A stretch of 64,000 nt of DNA, from assembly GCA_016719895.1 (NCBI GenBank), contig JADJYG010000011.1, positions 15,001 through 79,000 on the forward strand, given 5' to 3'. The position numbers and the translations under genes were made by a program. The notes under the pieces were generated by a model, which was given only the letters and a program-made list of their open reading frames with translations, did no database searches and was not told the origin of the DNA. Below are positions 37,620-45,833 of the stretch, in pieces (position 1 is the first letter of the stretch; every line of letters starts with the position of its first letter). The stretch comes from Saprospirales bacterium (lineage in GTDB: Bacteria; Bacteroidota; Bacteroidia; Chitinophagales; Saprospiraceae).

Positions 37620-37955
37620 ATGGATAAAACCATAAAATATCAGCAAGTCATCATCGACTACCTAGAATCCGTCATGCCAGAGCAGACAAAGGATGACGGC
37701 GTGGATTACCAACTGGTATGCGACACCGAACGCCACCACTACCAAATCCAAAAAGTAGGCTAGCGGGGAGACCATTACATCCACCAAACCTCCTTACATT
37801 TCGATATTAAGAACGGGAAAATCTGGATCCAGGAAAACCGGACGGAACGGGAGGTCGGAGATGAACTGCTTGATCTGGGTATTCCCAAATCAGACATTGT
37901 TATCGGGCTTCAACCTCCGACGCTGCGCCCGTTGACGGGGTATGCTATGGCCTGA
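37620..37955 (+). pseudogene. xisI: XisI-family protein with an amber codon
   Basis: The frame is open over all 111 codons and closely matches the intact xisI at 34749, except that the Trp codon in KVGW has become TAG (37761-37763). The rest (DIKNGKIWIQENRTE, GIPKSDIVIGLQPP, TGYAMA) is undamaged, so the mutation is recent. A short MTIKELRE open frame precedes it. Confidence 0.85.
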
Positions 37956-38012
37956 TCGGCAATATTCTGAACAGCCTCGGTTATATTTGTCACCTAAATT
38001 GCTGACCATGAC

Positions 38013-38079
38013 TATTCAGCAAGCCACCCGCCGGGAATAGTTGCGGAATTTCATGCTCCAGATTTCCAAATACTCCAGG
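38013..38079 (+). pseudogene. 67-nt internal fragment of the AAA+ ATPase gene
   Basis: It matches 39481-39548 of the ATPase gene (QATRRE, stop, LRNFMLQISKYS), joined at the word ATTCAG to the first codons of an antitoxin-like MTIQ start. The junction at a shared 6-bp word suggests microhomology recombination. Confidence 0.75.
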
Positions 38080-38131
38080 GGACGGTTTTCACTCTTCACG
38101 CCGTATCTTGTGCTTTAAATCAGCATATTTT

Positions 38132-38874
38132 ATGGAAGAGGACACACTCTCCTCCGAAGGCATTTGCGGTTTCTGCGGAGAAAAGGTAAGCAGCCGCGCG
38201 CTGGCGCGCCACTTAAAAAAACACTTGTCCGAAAAAGCGGCAAAGTCGCCCGGGGTTGGTAAAAGGACTTTCCACCTGCTCGTGACAGGAGAAAGCTGGT
38301 ATGGCGCCGGCAAGGTGTATTTTCTACACCTGCTGGTAGGTGGGGAAGTGTTCTTATTCGAACTGGACGATTTTTTGCGTGCCATCTGGCTGGAATGTTG
38401 CGGCCACCTGAGTTCGTTCCACGTCAAGGGCCGCCAATACAACTACGACTGGATGGACGAGGAAGCCTCTATTGGAGAAGATATGGAACAACCCGTGGGC
38501 GAAGTGTTCTACACCGGGCAAATGCTGCGCTATGAATACGATTTCGGTTCCACTACCCGGCTGGAGATCAAAGTGCTCGGTGAGTATCCGCTCCATTTGA
38601 ACGATAACATCGTACTGATGTCGCGCAACGAAGCGCCGCATATCAAGTGCGACATCTGCGGAAAAAACCGGCTGTAGAACTTTGCACCATTCATTATGGC
38701 GGCGAACCCCAGTTTTTCTGCGCCACCTGTGGGAAAAAACATGCGAAAGCCTGTCCGGATTTCGAAGACTATTCAGCACTTCCCGTGGTGAATTCCCCGC
38801 GAATGGGCGTTTGCGGCTATATGGGAAGTGAACGTATCGATACCGAACGGGATAAACCGTGGAACGGGAAATAG
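38132..38874 (+). CDS. pRiA4b ORF-3-like protein with zinc-ribbon tail, split by a -1 frameshift
   Basis: The first frame (38132-38677) has a C2H2-like finger (CGFCGEKVSSRALARHLKKH) and the pRiA4b ORF-3 fold: YFLHLLVGG, LDDFLRAIWLE, GEVFYTGQMLRYEYDFG. It ends at TAG just after CDICGKNRL. A -1 shift at A AAA AAC (38671-38677 area, phase correct for slippage) would continue in the other frame with PAVELCTIHYGG, a CATCGKKHAKAC zinc ribbon and LPVVNSPRMGVCGYMG to 38874. That tail is normal for full-length family members. The split could be programmed frameshifting, a mutation or an assembly error. The family is carried on mobile DNA; its function is unknown. Confidence 0.75.
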
Positions 38875-38972
38875 CCAAATAATTCAATTGCCCCGAACGC
38901 TATGGCCACTCAATTGTACGGCAAGCGCCTGACGGACAGTTGGATATCGAGATTTATCATGGCAGGAGTATT

Positions 38973-38987
38973 TCCTGCCTCCGCCAC
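38973..38987 (+). repeat. Attachment core attR
   Basis: TCCTGCCTCCGCCAC, identical to the tRNA copy and preceded by the same TGGCAGGAGTATT as the middle copy. The hairpin just downstream may be the original tRNA terminator. Confidence 0.75.
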
Positions 38988-38993
38988 GAAGAA

Positions 38994-39026
38994 GGGCCCT
39001 CGTCAAGTTGACGGGGCTTTTTTTAT
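38994..39026 (+). terminator. Intrinsic terminator just after attR
   Basis: A GGGCCC-TCGTCA / TGACGGGGC imperfect stem is followed by seven T. It lies where the chromosomal sequence after the tRNA would resume if both elements were removed. Confidence 0.6.
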
Positions 39027-39032
39027 TCTATA

Positions 39033-39176
39033 CTGACCCTCTTCGAGAGCGGTGTGGACGTGGAAAGCGCCATGCGGCACTTTCGGCATACCAATTTGGA
39101 GATGTTTCAGCGGTATGTGAAGCGGTTGGGTGTGGTGAATGAAAAGATACGGGATTTGAAGGTGGAGTTACCGTGA
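39033..39176 (+). pseudogene. Integrase 3'-end fragment (copy 3)
   Basis: It encodes only the last 47 residues of the integrase (ESGVDVESAMRHFRHTN..., FQRYVKRLGVVNEKIR, ending VELP), including the catalytic His and Tyr. It lies immediately after the attR terminator. Confidence 0.85.
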
Positions 39177-39207
39177 GGGGGGAGTACAAAACATAAAAAA
39201 TGCGATT

Positions 39208-39299
39208 GCTCGCGAAATGTGCTTAAATTTACATAGATTTCGCGAGCGATCAAAATTGATCGCTCGCGAAATGTGCCTTAAATTACGCTGATTTCGCAA
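39208..39299 (+). promoter_or_regulatory. Pair of TCGCGAAA-type inverted repeats (set R2)
   Basis: Unit 1 (39208-39247) has perfect 11-bp arms GCTCGCGAAAT/ATTTCGCGAGC; unit 2 (39262-39299) has near-perfect arms. Between them GCGAGCGATCAA and its complement form a further 12-bp palindrome centred on AA. The ATPase start codon follows 17 nt later. A candidate operator or processed leader structure. Confidence 0.65.
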
Positions 39300-39315
39300 C
39301 TAATCCTGTTTTTAT

Positions 39316-40758
39316 ATGAAACGTACTCCCTTAATTGGCAGAATTGAAGAAAAGAGAATATTGGGAAACGCCTTGCAGTCCTCCAAAGCGGAAATGGTTT
39401 CCGTTATTGGAAGACGGCGGATTGGAAAGACTTTTTTGGTAAAATCGGTTTACCAGGAAAAGATCGATTTCGAGATCACAGGTATTCAGCACGCCACTCG
39501 CCGGGAGCAGTTGCGGAATTTTATGCTCCAAATATCCAAATACTCCGGAGGCACTTTTCCGATGACAGAACCGAAAGACTGGCTGGAGGCATTCTATCTG
39601 CTGACTAAATTTCTGGAAGCGAAAAAAAAGCCGGGGAAAATAATCGTGTTTCTCGATGAACTTCCTTGGCTGGCCACCCACAAGTCCGGCTTTCTGAAAG
39701 GCCTGAGCTGGTTCTGGAATAGCTGGGCAACAAGTCAACCAATTGTGGTAGTGATTTGCGGTTCGGCAGCATCGTGGATGATAAAAAACGTGGTACACAA
39801 TAAAGGCGGGCTGCACAATCGCATTACGAAACGCATCTATCTGAAACCCTTCGACCTGGCAGAAACGGAATATTTTTTCAAGGCAAAAAACCTCAACTTC
39901 GACCGTTACCAAATCCTCCATCTTTACATGGCCATGGGCGGCGTACCGCATTATTTGGATGAAATTGAAGCCGGGAAAAGCGCCGCCCAAAACATAGACG
40001 CTATCTGTTTTTCTGAAAACGGATTGTTGTGGGATGAATTTCCCAAACTATACGCTTCCCTGTTTGAAAATTCGGAAACGCATGTCAAAATCATCCGGGC
40101 ACTGGCGGGCAAGCAAAAGGGCCTGACCCGTTCGGAGATTGTGCAAAACAGTCGTCTTACGGAAGGCGGCGGTGTATCAACGGTCGTAGGAGAACTGCTG
40201 CATTCCGGGTTTATTTCAACCTATCAGCCTTTTGGCAAAAAGAAAAAGGACACTTTGTACCGCCTGACGGATGAGTTTTCCCTTTTTTACCTGCAATTCA
40301 TGGAAAACAACCGGCAGGAAGGCGCCGGCATTTGGCAACAATTGAGTAAAACGCAAGCCTATATAACCTGGGCAGGTTATGCCTTTGAAAACATCTGCCT
40401 CAAGCACATCCCTCAAATCAAAAAAGCGCTCGGCATTTCCGGTGTCTACTCTACTGCATCGTCCTTTTTTAAAAAAGGGAGTGAAGAGGAAGAAGGTATC
40501 CAGTTCGACCTGCTGATCGACCGCAACGATCATGTGATCAATATTTGCGAGATCAAATTCTATGGCGCCGAAGTCACGATAGACAAAACCATGGCGATGG
40601 ACTACCGGAATAAAATGGCTGCCTTTAAGGAAGCTACCCACACCCGGAAACAGGTTTTTCTGACCATGATTACCACTTTTGGGGTGAAACAAAACCAATA
40701 CAGTCTTGGTCTGGTGGACGCTTCGCTGACGATGGATGATTTGTTTGCGAGGCTATGA
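39316..40758 (+). CDS. AAA+ ATPase (archaeal-ATPase type) with C-terminal nuclease-like domain
   Basis: This 480-residue protein has a Walker A-like VIGRRRIGKTFLV near 28-40 and Walker B IIVFLDELPWL near 110. An ExVICGSAASWM sensor region is followed by a winged-helix segment (KGLTRSEIVQNSRL near 275). The C-terminal half has EGIQFDLLIDRNDHVINICEIKFY, matching the D-(x)n-E-x-K core of PD-(D/E)XK nucleases. Such proteins are abundant and laterally mobile in Bacteroidota; some may act in defence. It is the only intact copy; fragments lie at 35517 and 38013. Confidence 0.8.
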   Translation: MKRTPLIGRIEEKRILGNALQSSKAEMVSVIGRRRIGKTFLVKSVYQEKIDFEITGIQHATRREQLRNFMLQISKYSGGTFPMTEPKDWLEAFYLLTKFLEAKKKPGKIIVFLDELPWLATHKSGFLKGLSWFWNSWATSQPIVVVICGSAASWMIKNVVHNKGGLHNRITKRIYLKPFDLAETEYFFKAKNLNFDRYQILHLYMAMGGVPHYLDEIEAGKSAAQNIDAICFSENGLLWDEFPKLYASLFENSETHVKIIRALAGKQKGLTRSEIVQNSRLTEGGGVSTVVGELLHSGFISTYQPFGKKKKDTLYRLTDEFSLFYLQFMENNRQEGAGIWQQLSKTQAYITWAGYAFENICLKHIPQIKKALGISGVYSTASSFFKKGSEEEEGIQFDLLIDRNDHVINICEIKFYGAEVTIDKTMAMDYRNKMAAFKEATHTRKQVFLTMITTFGVKQNQYSLGLVDASLTMDDLFARL

Positions 40759-40795
40759 ATAAGAACGGCGGAGATTATTCCATGGTGCGTTTCCG

Positions 40796-40839
40796 TCTAT
40801 ATGGGAAGTGAAAGTATCGATACCGAACGGGATAAATGA
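40796..40839 (+). pseudogene. 3' fragment of the pRiA4b ORF3-like gene
   Basis: 44 nt encoding YMGSESIDTERDK followed by a stop closely match 38816-38859 in the frameshifted gene. It is a trace of a former second copy. Between 40840 and 41078 I see nothing recognisable. Confidence 0.7.
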
Positions 40840-41078
40840 AGCCTTTCTACGCTCTGCCAATTTTCATTTTTCAGTCAGTTACCAGTTTTCCTCAAATGGC
40901 CTTACGACAACTCACTAAATGAAAAACATCCATTCATTCACGGAACAGATTATGCAATTGATTGCCAGCAATGTAAGCGCCCGGCCAATGCACATCGACT
41001 CGAATTGAAAGGAAATTCAATGCGCCAATTATCCAAATCATAAACCTATTTTTACACGATCTTTGACACGCTCGCGGG

Positions 41079-41117
41079 GGTGGTCAAGTTTGAACCGGAA
41101 TAGGTGGTCAAGTTTGA
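41079..41117. repeat. IS21-like terminal repeat remnant
   Basis: GGTGGTCAAGTTTGA occurs twice (41079-41093 and 41103-41117) with a 24-nt period, the multiple terminal-repeat pattern of IS21-family ends. No istA or istB gene is adjacent, so this is a solo end or excision scar. Confidence 0.5.
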
Positions 41118-41192
41118 CCTGAATAAACAAAATACGATATGTGAACTGTTCAAGGCAGGTTATCGTTTACTAAACAATGCGGAAAATTGCAG

Positions 41193-41339
41193 ATGATCGC
41201 AAATGACCGGATTCCAGTATATTTGTCAAAAAAAAGTACCATCGGTTCAGGTAACATACAGGTGTCCTTTCCGGAGGAATTGGGATTTGCACTGAAAATG
41301 CAGCAACCGGAACTGGCCGTATCAAATGCGGCGAATTGA
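41193..41339 (+). pseudogene. N-terminal fragment of a UPF0175-like antitoxin
   Basis: This is a 48-codon frame with STIGSGNIQVSFPEELGFALKMQQPELAV, resembling the first half of UPF0175 antitoxins, ending in a stop shortly after. It overlaps the truncated AbiEii gene on the other strand by 18 nt, which marks a recombination junction. Confidence 0.45.
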
Positions 41340-41789
41340 GAAATACGAGCATTGGTCGAAATGCGGGTGGTTCGCATAGTATCGAAGCCGGATTTGCCCA
41401 AGCTGCACGGATAGCAGGATGCGTGTACCGCAATAGTCGCCCTCCTTTACGATTTCAGAAACTTCGATTTTGTCTTTTTCGAAAACGACGCCGTCAGTTG
41501 CACAATCAATTTCGCAAATTTCCTGAAAAACGGTTCCCAAATGTTCCGGCGCATTTGAAATCCGTCTGCCGAGCAAATCGAGGTCTTTGGTCGGTCGGGC
41601 CATCAAACCTTCTATCGCATAAAATAGCGTACCGCCTTTCAGGCAAAAATTTTCTGAAAAACGCGATTGAGCCAGGCGGTACAGCAGGCGTTCGTGTAAA
41701 AACCGCATGACAATTTGCTGAAAACGAACATTTTCCCGATTGGCTACCACGGTCAGTTTCGCCCGAACGGATGCTGCATAGTTTTTCAT
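41322..41789 (-). pseudogene. AbiEii-type nucleotidyltransferase toxin, truncated
   Basis: The 155-residue product begins as an AbiEii/AbiGii toxin: LKGGTLFYAIEGLMARPTKDLDLLG holds the nucleotidyltransferase GG and DxD motifs near 50-75. After about residue 130 (RILLSVQLGQ) the sequence no longer follows the family. It stops at half to two thirds of the usual length, so the C-terminal half is lost at a junction. Its start overlaps the antitoxin stop (ATGA). Confidence 0.8.
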
Positions 41790-42382
41790 AGGTTAGCTTC
41801 CAGATAAGGGATGATTATTTTTTCCACCCGGAGCGTCCGGGCATAACTCAAAAGCAGGGAAATATCTTTATCAGGTCGGTTCAAGTAGTTTTTGATGGCT
41901 TCAAGCATCGAATCTTTCCCGGTTTTGTTGCGGAATTTGACCAAATCACAAACGGTGCGCTCCACGTCAAACACTTTTACCTCTACGCCGCCAATTTGGG
42001 TGCGTTGCATGCCAAGCTCCATCAGTGGAGCCGACCAGTAGTAAATTTTTACGTTCTCCCTGAGCAGCAAAGTCACTTTTGCCGTGCGCACAACGGCAAC
42101 ATGGTGCTGCCAGGGTTGATAGGTCGTCAGTCCATGAAACTCAGCAGCAGAATGCAGACAGAACACGCCGTTCGGAATCATCCGGGCAATTTCGGGCAAG
42201 TCGCTTTCCCAGGAGGCCATGTCCTCCCAACGATACAATCCTCGGCTCACTTGTTTGATCGTGCCGGCTTGAATCAGTTTTGTCAAATAGGAAAAATGGA
42301 TGCCCTTCGACAGAACATCACCCGCCCGGGCATATCCTGCCCCGGCTTCAAAAATGGACCGGATTGCATCGCGCTGTTTCAT
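41786..42382 (-). CDS. AbiEi-type antitoxin / transcriptional regulator
   Basis: A 198-residue product starts at 42382 (MKQRDAIRSIFEAG); the earlier in-frame ATG lies inside the promoter. An N-terminal winged helix (YARAGDVLSKGIHFSYLTKLIQAGTIKQVSRGLYRW) is followed by the AbiEi C-terminal domain with FCLHSAAEFHGLTTYQP. It normally represses the operon and neutralises AbiEii. The toxin downstream is truncated. Confidence 0.85.
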   Translation of the reverse strand: MKQRDAIRSIFEAGAGYARAGDVLSKGIHFSYLTKLIQAGTIKQVSRGLYRWEDMASWESDLPEIARMIPNGVFCLHSAAEFHGLTTYQPWQHHVAVVRTAKVTLLLRENVKIYYWSAPLMELGMQRTQIGGVEVKVFDVERTVCDLVKFRNKTGKDSMLEAIKNYLNRPDKDISLLLSYARTLRVEKIIIPYLEANL

Positions 42383-42399
42383 TTTGTAAAAAATCACTG

Positions 42400-42432
42400 C
42401 AAATATACATAAGTGCAGCGATATTTTACAAA
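42400..42432 (-). promoter_or_regulatory. Bacteroidota promoter for the AbiE pair
   Basis: On the minus strand TTTG (42432-42429), a 21-nt spacer and TATATTTG (42407-42400) fit the -33/-7 consensus and give a leader of about 10 nt to the start at 42382. Confidence 0.65.
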
Positions 42433-42568
42433 ATTATTTGGACACTCCGGAAAATGATTTAACCGTTCCACAAAAGCCGCATTTCCAAGGATTTTTGCAT
42501 GTCTCTGTTCTCCGCATTTGCTGTCGACATTTCGCCGCATTTCCCAACAGCCCGCATTTCAGCCGGAA

Positions 42569-42708
42569 TTACGCCGCATTCACCAAACGCTGAATCAGGC
42601 CTGTCACCCCCCCCTCAGACCCCACCAGACCAGCCCCTTCTTTGAGCCGACTGATCGCTTCTTTTTCGAATTCGTCGTAGTCAAACGACCCGCCATCAGA
42701 TGGCCCCT
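42569..42708 (-). pseudogene. N-terminal fragment of an IS256-family transposase
   Basis: The minus strand reads FDYDEFEKEAISRLKEG, then LVGSEGGVTGLIQRLVNAA and a stop, the conserved beginning of IS256 (mutator-type) transposases. Nothing of the catalytic domain follows. It is insertion-sequence debris. Confidence 0.65.
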
Positions 42709-42761
42709 ACAATTTTGTTCTAACTTTTGTCATGCGCAAATGTCTGTTTTATCGCTCGAGG

Positions 42762-42800
42762 ATGAAAGCCAAATACGGTGTCGCCAAGGATATGAAATAA
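42762..42800 (+). pseudogene. 3' fragment of the antitoxin-like gene
   Basis: Twelve codons (MKAKYGVAKDMK) and a stop match the end of the broken antitoxin at 35137-35406, again followed by paired inverted repeats. The shared order shows a duplicated module end. Confidence 0.7.
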
Positions 42801-42808
42801 TTCCGATT

Positions 42809-42900
42809 GCTCGCGAAAAGTGCCCTCTTTCGCATAGATTTCGCGACCGATAAATTTTGATTGTCCGCGAAATGTGCCTGGATATACAGATGAAATTCTG
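42809..42900 (+). promoter_or_regulatory. Pair of TCGCGAAA-type inverted repeats (set R3)
   Basis: Unit 1 (42809-42848) has arms GCTCGCGAAA / ATTTCGCGA; unit 2 (42864-42900) keeps the left arm (CCGCGAAATGTGCC) but its right arm is degraded. It precedes the helicase fusion gene promoter. Confidence 0.55.
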
Positions 42901-42922
42901 ATACGGAAGATGTAGTATGCCT

Positions 42923-42930
42923 TACCTTTG
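42923..42930 (+). promoter_or_regulatory. -7 promoter element of the helicase fusion gene
   Basis: TACCTTTG, 22 nt before the ATG at 42953. It makes the in-frame start at 42917 impossible, since that lies upstream of the predicted transcript start. Confidence 0.6.
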
Positions 42931-42952
42931 CCGTGTTTGCGATACATTTATC

Positions 42953-45817
42953 ATGGAAATCCTTTATTACACCGACCTGGATTACGCCAAAGTCAAAAAG
43001 AACTTTAGCAAAGTAGTCGAGTACCTCAAAAATGGCAATTTTGCCGGGGCGGAGGTCAAAAAAATGAGCAACACGGGCTATTACCGCGCCAAATTAGACG
43101 AGGAAAACCGCTTACTTTTCAAATTCGCCCGCTATGAAGGCCACTCTTACCTGCTGCTGCTGGAAGTCATCCTCCACCACAACTACCGCGACTCGCGTTT
43201 CCTTAACGGCGCCGTGATCGACGAGTCGAAAATTGCGCCTGTCGCCCGGCCTGAGCAGGTTGCCGAGACAGACGTTGCGCCGCTACCCTACGTCAACCCC
43301 CGTTCCGCACAATTCCACCTGCTGGATAAAGTGATTTCCTTCGACGACGACCAGCAGCAGGTATTCCAATTGCCGACGCCCCTCATCGTCATCGGCTCGG
43401 CGGGCAGCGGCAAAACGGCGCTGACCCTGGAAAAAATAAAAACCCTGCGCGGCAATATCCTGTACGTCACCCTGTCGCCTTACTTAGTGGAAAACTCCGC
43501 CAACCTGTATTATTCGTTCCAATACCGCAACGAAGACCAGGAAATAGACTTTCTCTCCTTTAAGGAATACGTAGAGACGCTACAAATACCGCCGGGCCGC
43601 GAGCTCACGTTCCGCGCATTCGACGGGTGGTTTGCCCGGCACCGCAACACGGTCAAAATCCGGGACAGCTACAAACTCTACGAAGAATTCAAGGGTGTGC
43701 TCACCGGCATGAACGTCGAAAAGGAGTACCTGAACCGGGAGGATTACCTGGCCCTGGGCGTGCGCCAATCGGTGTTCTTAGCCGACGAGCGCGAACAGGT
43801 ATACGGTCTGTTTGAAAAATACCTGCAATTCCTTCGGGAAAATAACTACTACGACCTCAACATGGTGGCCTGCCGCTGGCAACCACTTTGCAAACCGAAA
43901 TACGATTTTATCATCGTCGACGAGGTGCAGGACCTGACCAATGCCCAGCTTTTCCTGCTCCTCAAGTCGCTGAAAACACCCGGGCAGTTTGTCCTGTGCG
44001 GCGACTCCAACCAGATCGTGCACCCCAATTTTTTCTCCTGGTCCAATGTAAAAACCATGTTTTACACCCAGGACAGTTTAGAAAACGAAGTGCGTATTCT
44101 GCGCACCAATTACCGCAATTCGCCGCAGGTAACGGACATCGCCAATAAGCTGCTGAAAATCAAAAATGCCCGTTTCGGCTCCATCGACCGCGAAAGCACG
44201 TACTTAGTGAATCCCATTTCAACAAAAACGGGCGAAGTGGTTTGCCTGCCCGACAATGCCAAAATCAAACAGGAACTCAATCAGAAAACGCGTAATTCCG
44301 CCCAGTTCGCCGTGATCGTGATGAGCAATGAAGACAAGGCCGAGGCCCGGAAAATTTTCCAAACGCCCCTGCTTTTTTCGGTGCAGGAAGCCAAAGGCCT
44401 GGAGTATGAAAATATTATCCTGCTCAATTTCATCGCAAACAAATCGCGCGAGTTCCTGGAAATCACCCAGGGAGTGAGCCGCGCCGACGTAGAAACGGAG
44501 GACCTCCGGTATGCACGGGCAAAAGACAAGTCCGACAAATCGCTCGATGCGTATAAATTCTACATCAACTCCTTCTACGTGGCTATGACGCGGGCCGTGC
44601 GCAACCTGTACGTTGTGGAGAGCACCCATAAACACCCGCTCCTCGAACTGTTGGGATTTGCCAATCTGCGCCAGCACCTCGACATGGCGGAACAAAAATC
44701 CTCCCTCGATGAATGGCAGCGCGAGGCCCGCCGCCTTGAAATGCAGGGCAAAACCGAACAAGCCGAGCTCATCCGCCACAACATCCTCGGCAACCAAAAA
44801 ACGCCCTGGACGCCCATTACCTGGGATGAACTCAAAAACCTCAAGGCCGAGGCGCTCAACCCCGATATATTCAACAAAAAAGCCAAAGATCGCCTCTTCG
44901 ATTTCGCGCTCATCTACAACGAACACGATATCATCCGCCGCCTCTCCGAACTCAAATACCGCCGCGCCGACCGCCCCGAGGCAGAACGCAGTTCCATTTT
45001 CCGCCGCGTATATGCTCCCTACAGCGCCGACGACGTGAAAAAAGTGACCGAAAATATCAAAAAGTACGGGTTGGACTACCGCGACGAGTTCAACATGACC
45101 CCGCTGCTGGCCGCCCTGAAAACCGGGGCCGACAAGGTCGCGGATTTCCTGCTTGAACAAGGCGCAAAACTCGACGTGACCGACAACCTCGGCATCAACC
45201 CTTTCATGATGGCCCTGCAACAGGCCCATGTGAACGACAGTTTCCTAAAAAACCGCTTGCCAGCGCTTTATCCCAAACTCCAGCCCGACTCGGTGAAAGC
45301 GAAAATTGACAACCACTTAATCAAGATCAGCGCGCGCAGTGCGGAGTTCTTCCTGCTACACAACTTCATCGCCGCCCAAACCATACTTTTGATGAAGAAA
45401 AAAGACCTGGAAGACAGAGGCCTTACGATGGATAACGTAACCGCCATTTGCGGGAAATTCCCGGACACTATCCTGCCTGAATTCCGAAAGAGAAGGCAAT
45501 ACCTCAATTCCATTCTTTCCAAAAACGAAATTGACCGGGATGATCCCTACAACAAAAAACTGTTTCTCCGCATAGCGCGGGGCGTTTACGTGCTTAACCC
45601 GGACCTGGAACTATTGATTGCCGAGGATCAGTGGATGAACGTGTACGACATGATGTTCACGGAAAAAATGACCCGCGAACGCAACGAAACCATCAAGAAG
45701 GAAGCCCTGATGCGGTTTCACCAACGATGGGAAGAACAACGGGAGAAAGCGCGCGCCAGGGAGGAAGCGGAACGAAAGCGGCGGATGGAGGAATGGAACA
45801 GGCGGTGGCGGTGGTAA
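42953..45817 (+). CDS. RelE-like toxin domain / UvrD-type helicase / ankyrin fusion
   Basis: This is a 954-residue protein. Residues 1-90 resemble a RelE/ParE fold (VKKMSNTGYYRAKLDEENRL, then FKFARYEGHSYLLLLEV). An SF1 helicase follows: Walker A GSAGSGKTAL near 147, DEVQDL near 321, GDSNQI, TNYRN, AKGLEYENI, and VAMTRA near 542. Residues about 705-765 contain two ankyrin-like repeats (MTPLLAALKTGADKVADFLLEQGA). The C-terminus is a charged coiled coil (930-954). RelE-helicase fusions of this kind occur in Bacteroidota islands and may act on nucleic acids during defence. It stands alone between antitoxin debris and an integrase tail. Confidence 0.8.
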   Translation: MEILYYTDLDYAKVKKNFSKVVEYLKNGNFAGAEVKKMSNTGYYRAKLDEENRLLFKFARYEGHSYLLLLEVILHHNYRDSRFLNGAVIDESKIAPVARPEQVAETDVAPLPYVNPRSAQFHLLDKVISFDDDQQQVFQLPTPLIVIGSAGSGKTALTLEKIKTLRGNILYVTLSPYLVENSANLYYSFQYRNEDQEIDFLSFKEYVETLQIPPGRELTFRAFDGWFARHRNTVKIRDSYKLYEEFKGVLTGMNVEKEYLNREDYLALGVRQSVFLADEREQVYGLFEKYLQFLRENNYYDLNMVACRWQPLCKPKYDFIIVDEVQDLTNAQLFLLLKSLKTPGQFVLCGDSNQIVHPNFFSWSNVKTMFYTQDSLENEVRILRTNYRNSPQVTDIANKLLKIKNARFGSIDRESTYLVNPISTKTGEVVCLPDNAKIKQELNQKTRNSAQFAVIVMSNEDKAEARKIFQTPLLFSVQEAKGLEYENIILLNFIANKSREFLEITQGVSRADVETEDLRYARAKDKSDKSLDAYKFYINSFYVAMTRAVRNLYVVESTHKHPLLELLGFANLRQHLDMAEQKSSLDEWQREARRLEMQGKTEQAELIRHNILGNQKTPWTPITWDELKNLKAEALNPDIFNKKAKDRLFDFALIYNEHDIIRRLSELKYRRADRPEAERSSIFRRVYAPYSADDVKKVTENIKKYGLDYRDEFNMTPLLAALKTGADKVADFLLEQGAKLDVTDNLGINPFMMALQQAHVNDSFLKNRLPALYPKLQPDSVKAKIDNHLIKISARSAEFFLLHNFIAAQTILLMKKKDLEDRGLTMDNVTAICGKFPDTILPEFRKRRQYLNSILSKNEIDRDDPYNKKLFLRIARGVYVLNPDLELLIAEDQWMNVYDMMFTEKMTRERNETIKKEALMRFHQRWEEQREKARAREEAERKRRMEEWNRRWRW

Positions 45818-45833
45818 AGGGCCTTTGCCTGCT

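Larger units (their letters stand above)
35699..38987 (+). mobile_element. Tandem integrative element 2 (about 3.3 kb, intact integrase)
   Basis: This lies between attachment cores at 35699-35713 and 38973-38987. Contents: palindrome (35766-35796), intact integrase, a VapC remnant with its antitoxin, xisI with an amber codon, an ATPase fragment, and the pRiA4b ORF3-like gene. Its left 110 nt and integrase closely match element 1, so both descend from one family that used the same site in succession. Confidence 0.65.

Noticed and set aside
42917..42952. In-frame start of the helicase fusion upstream of its promoter box
   Set aside because: The codons overlap TACCTTTG, so they cannot be in the transcript; ATG at 42953 matches the domain start.
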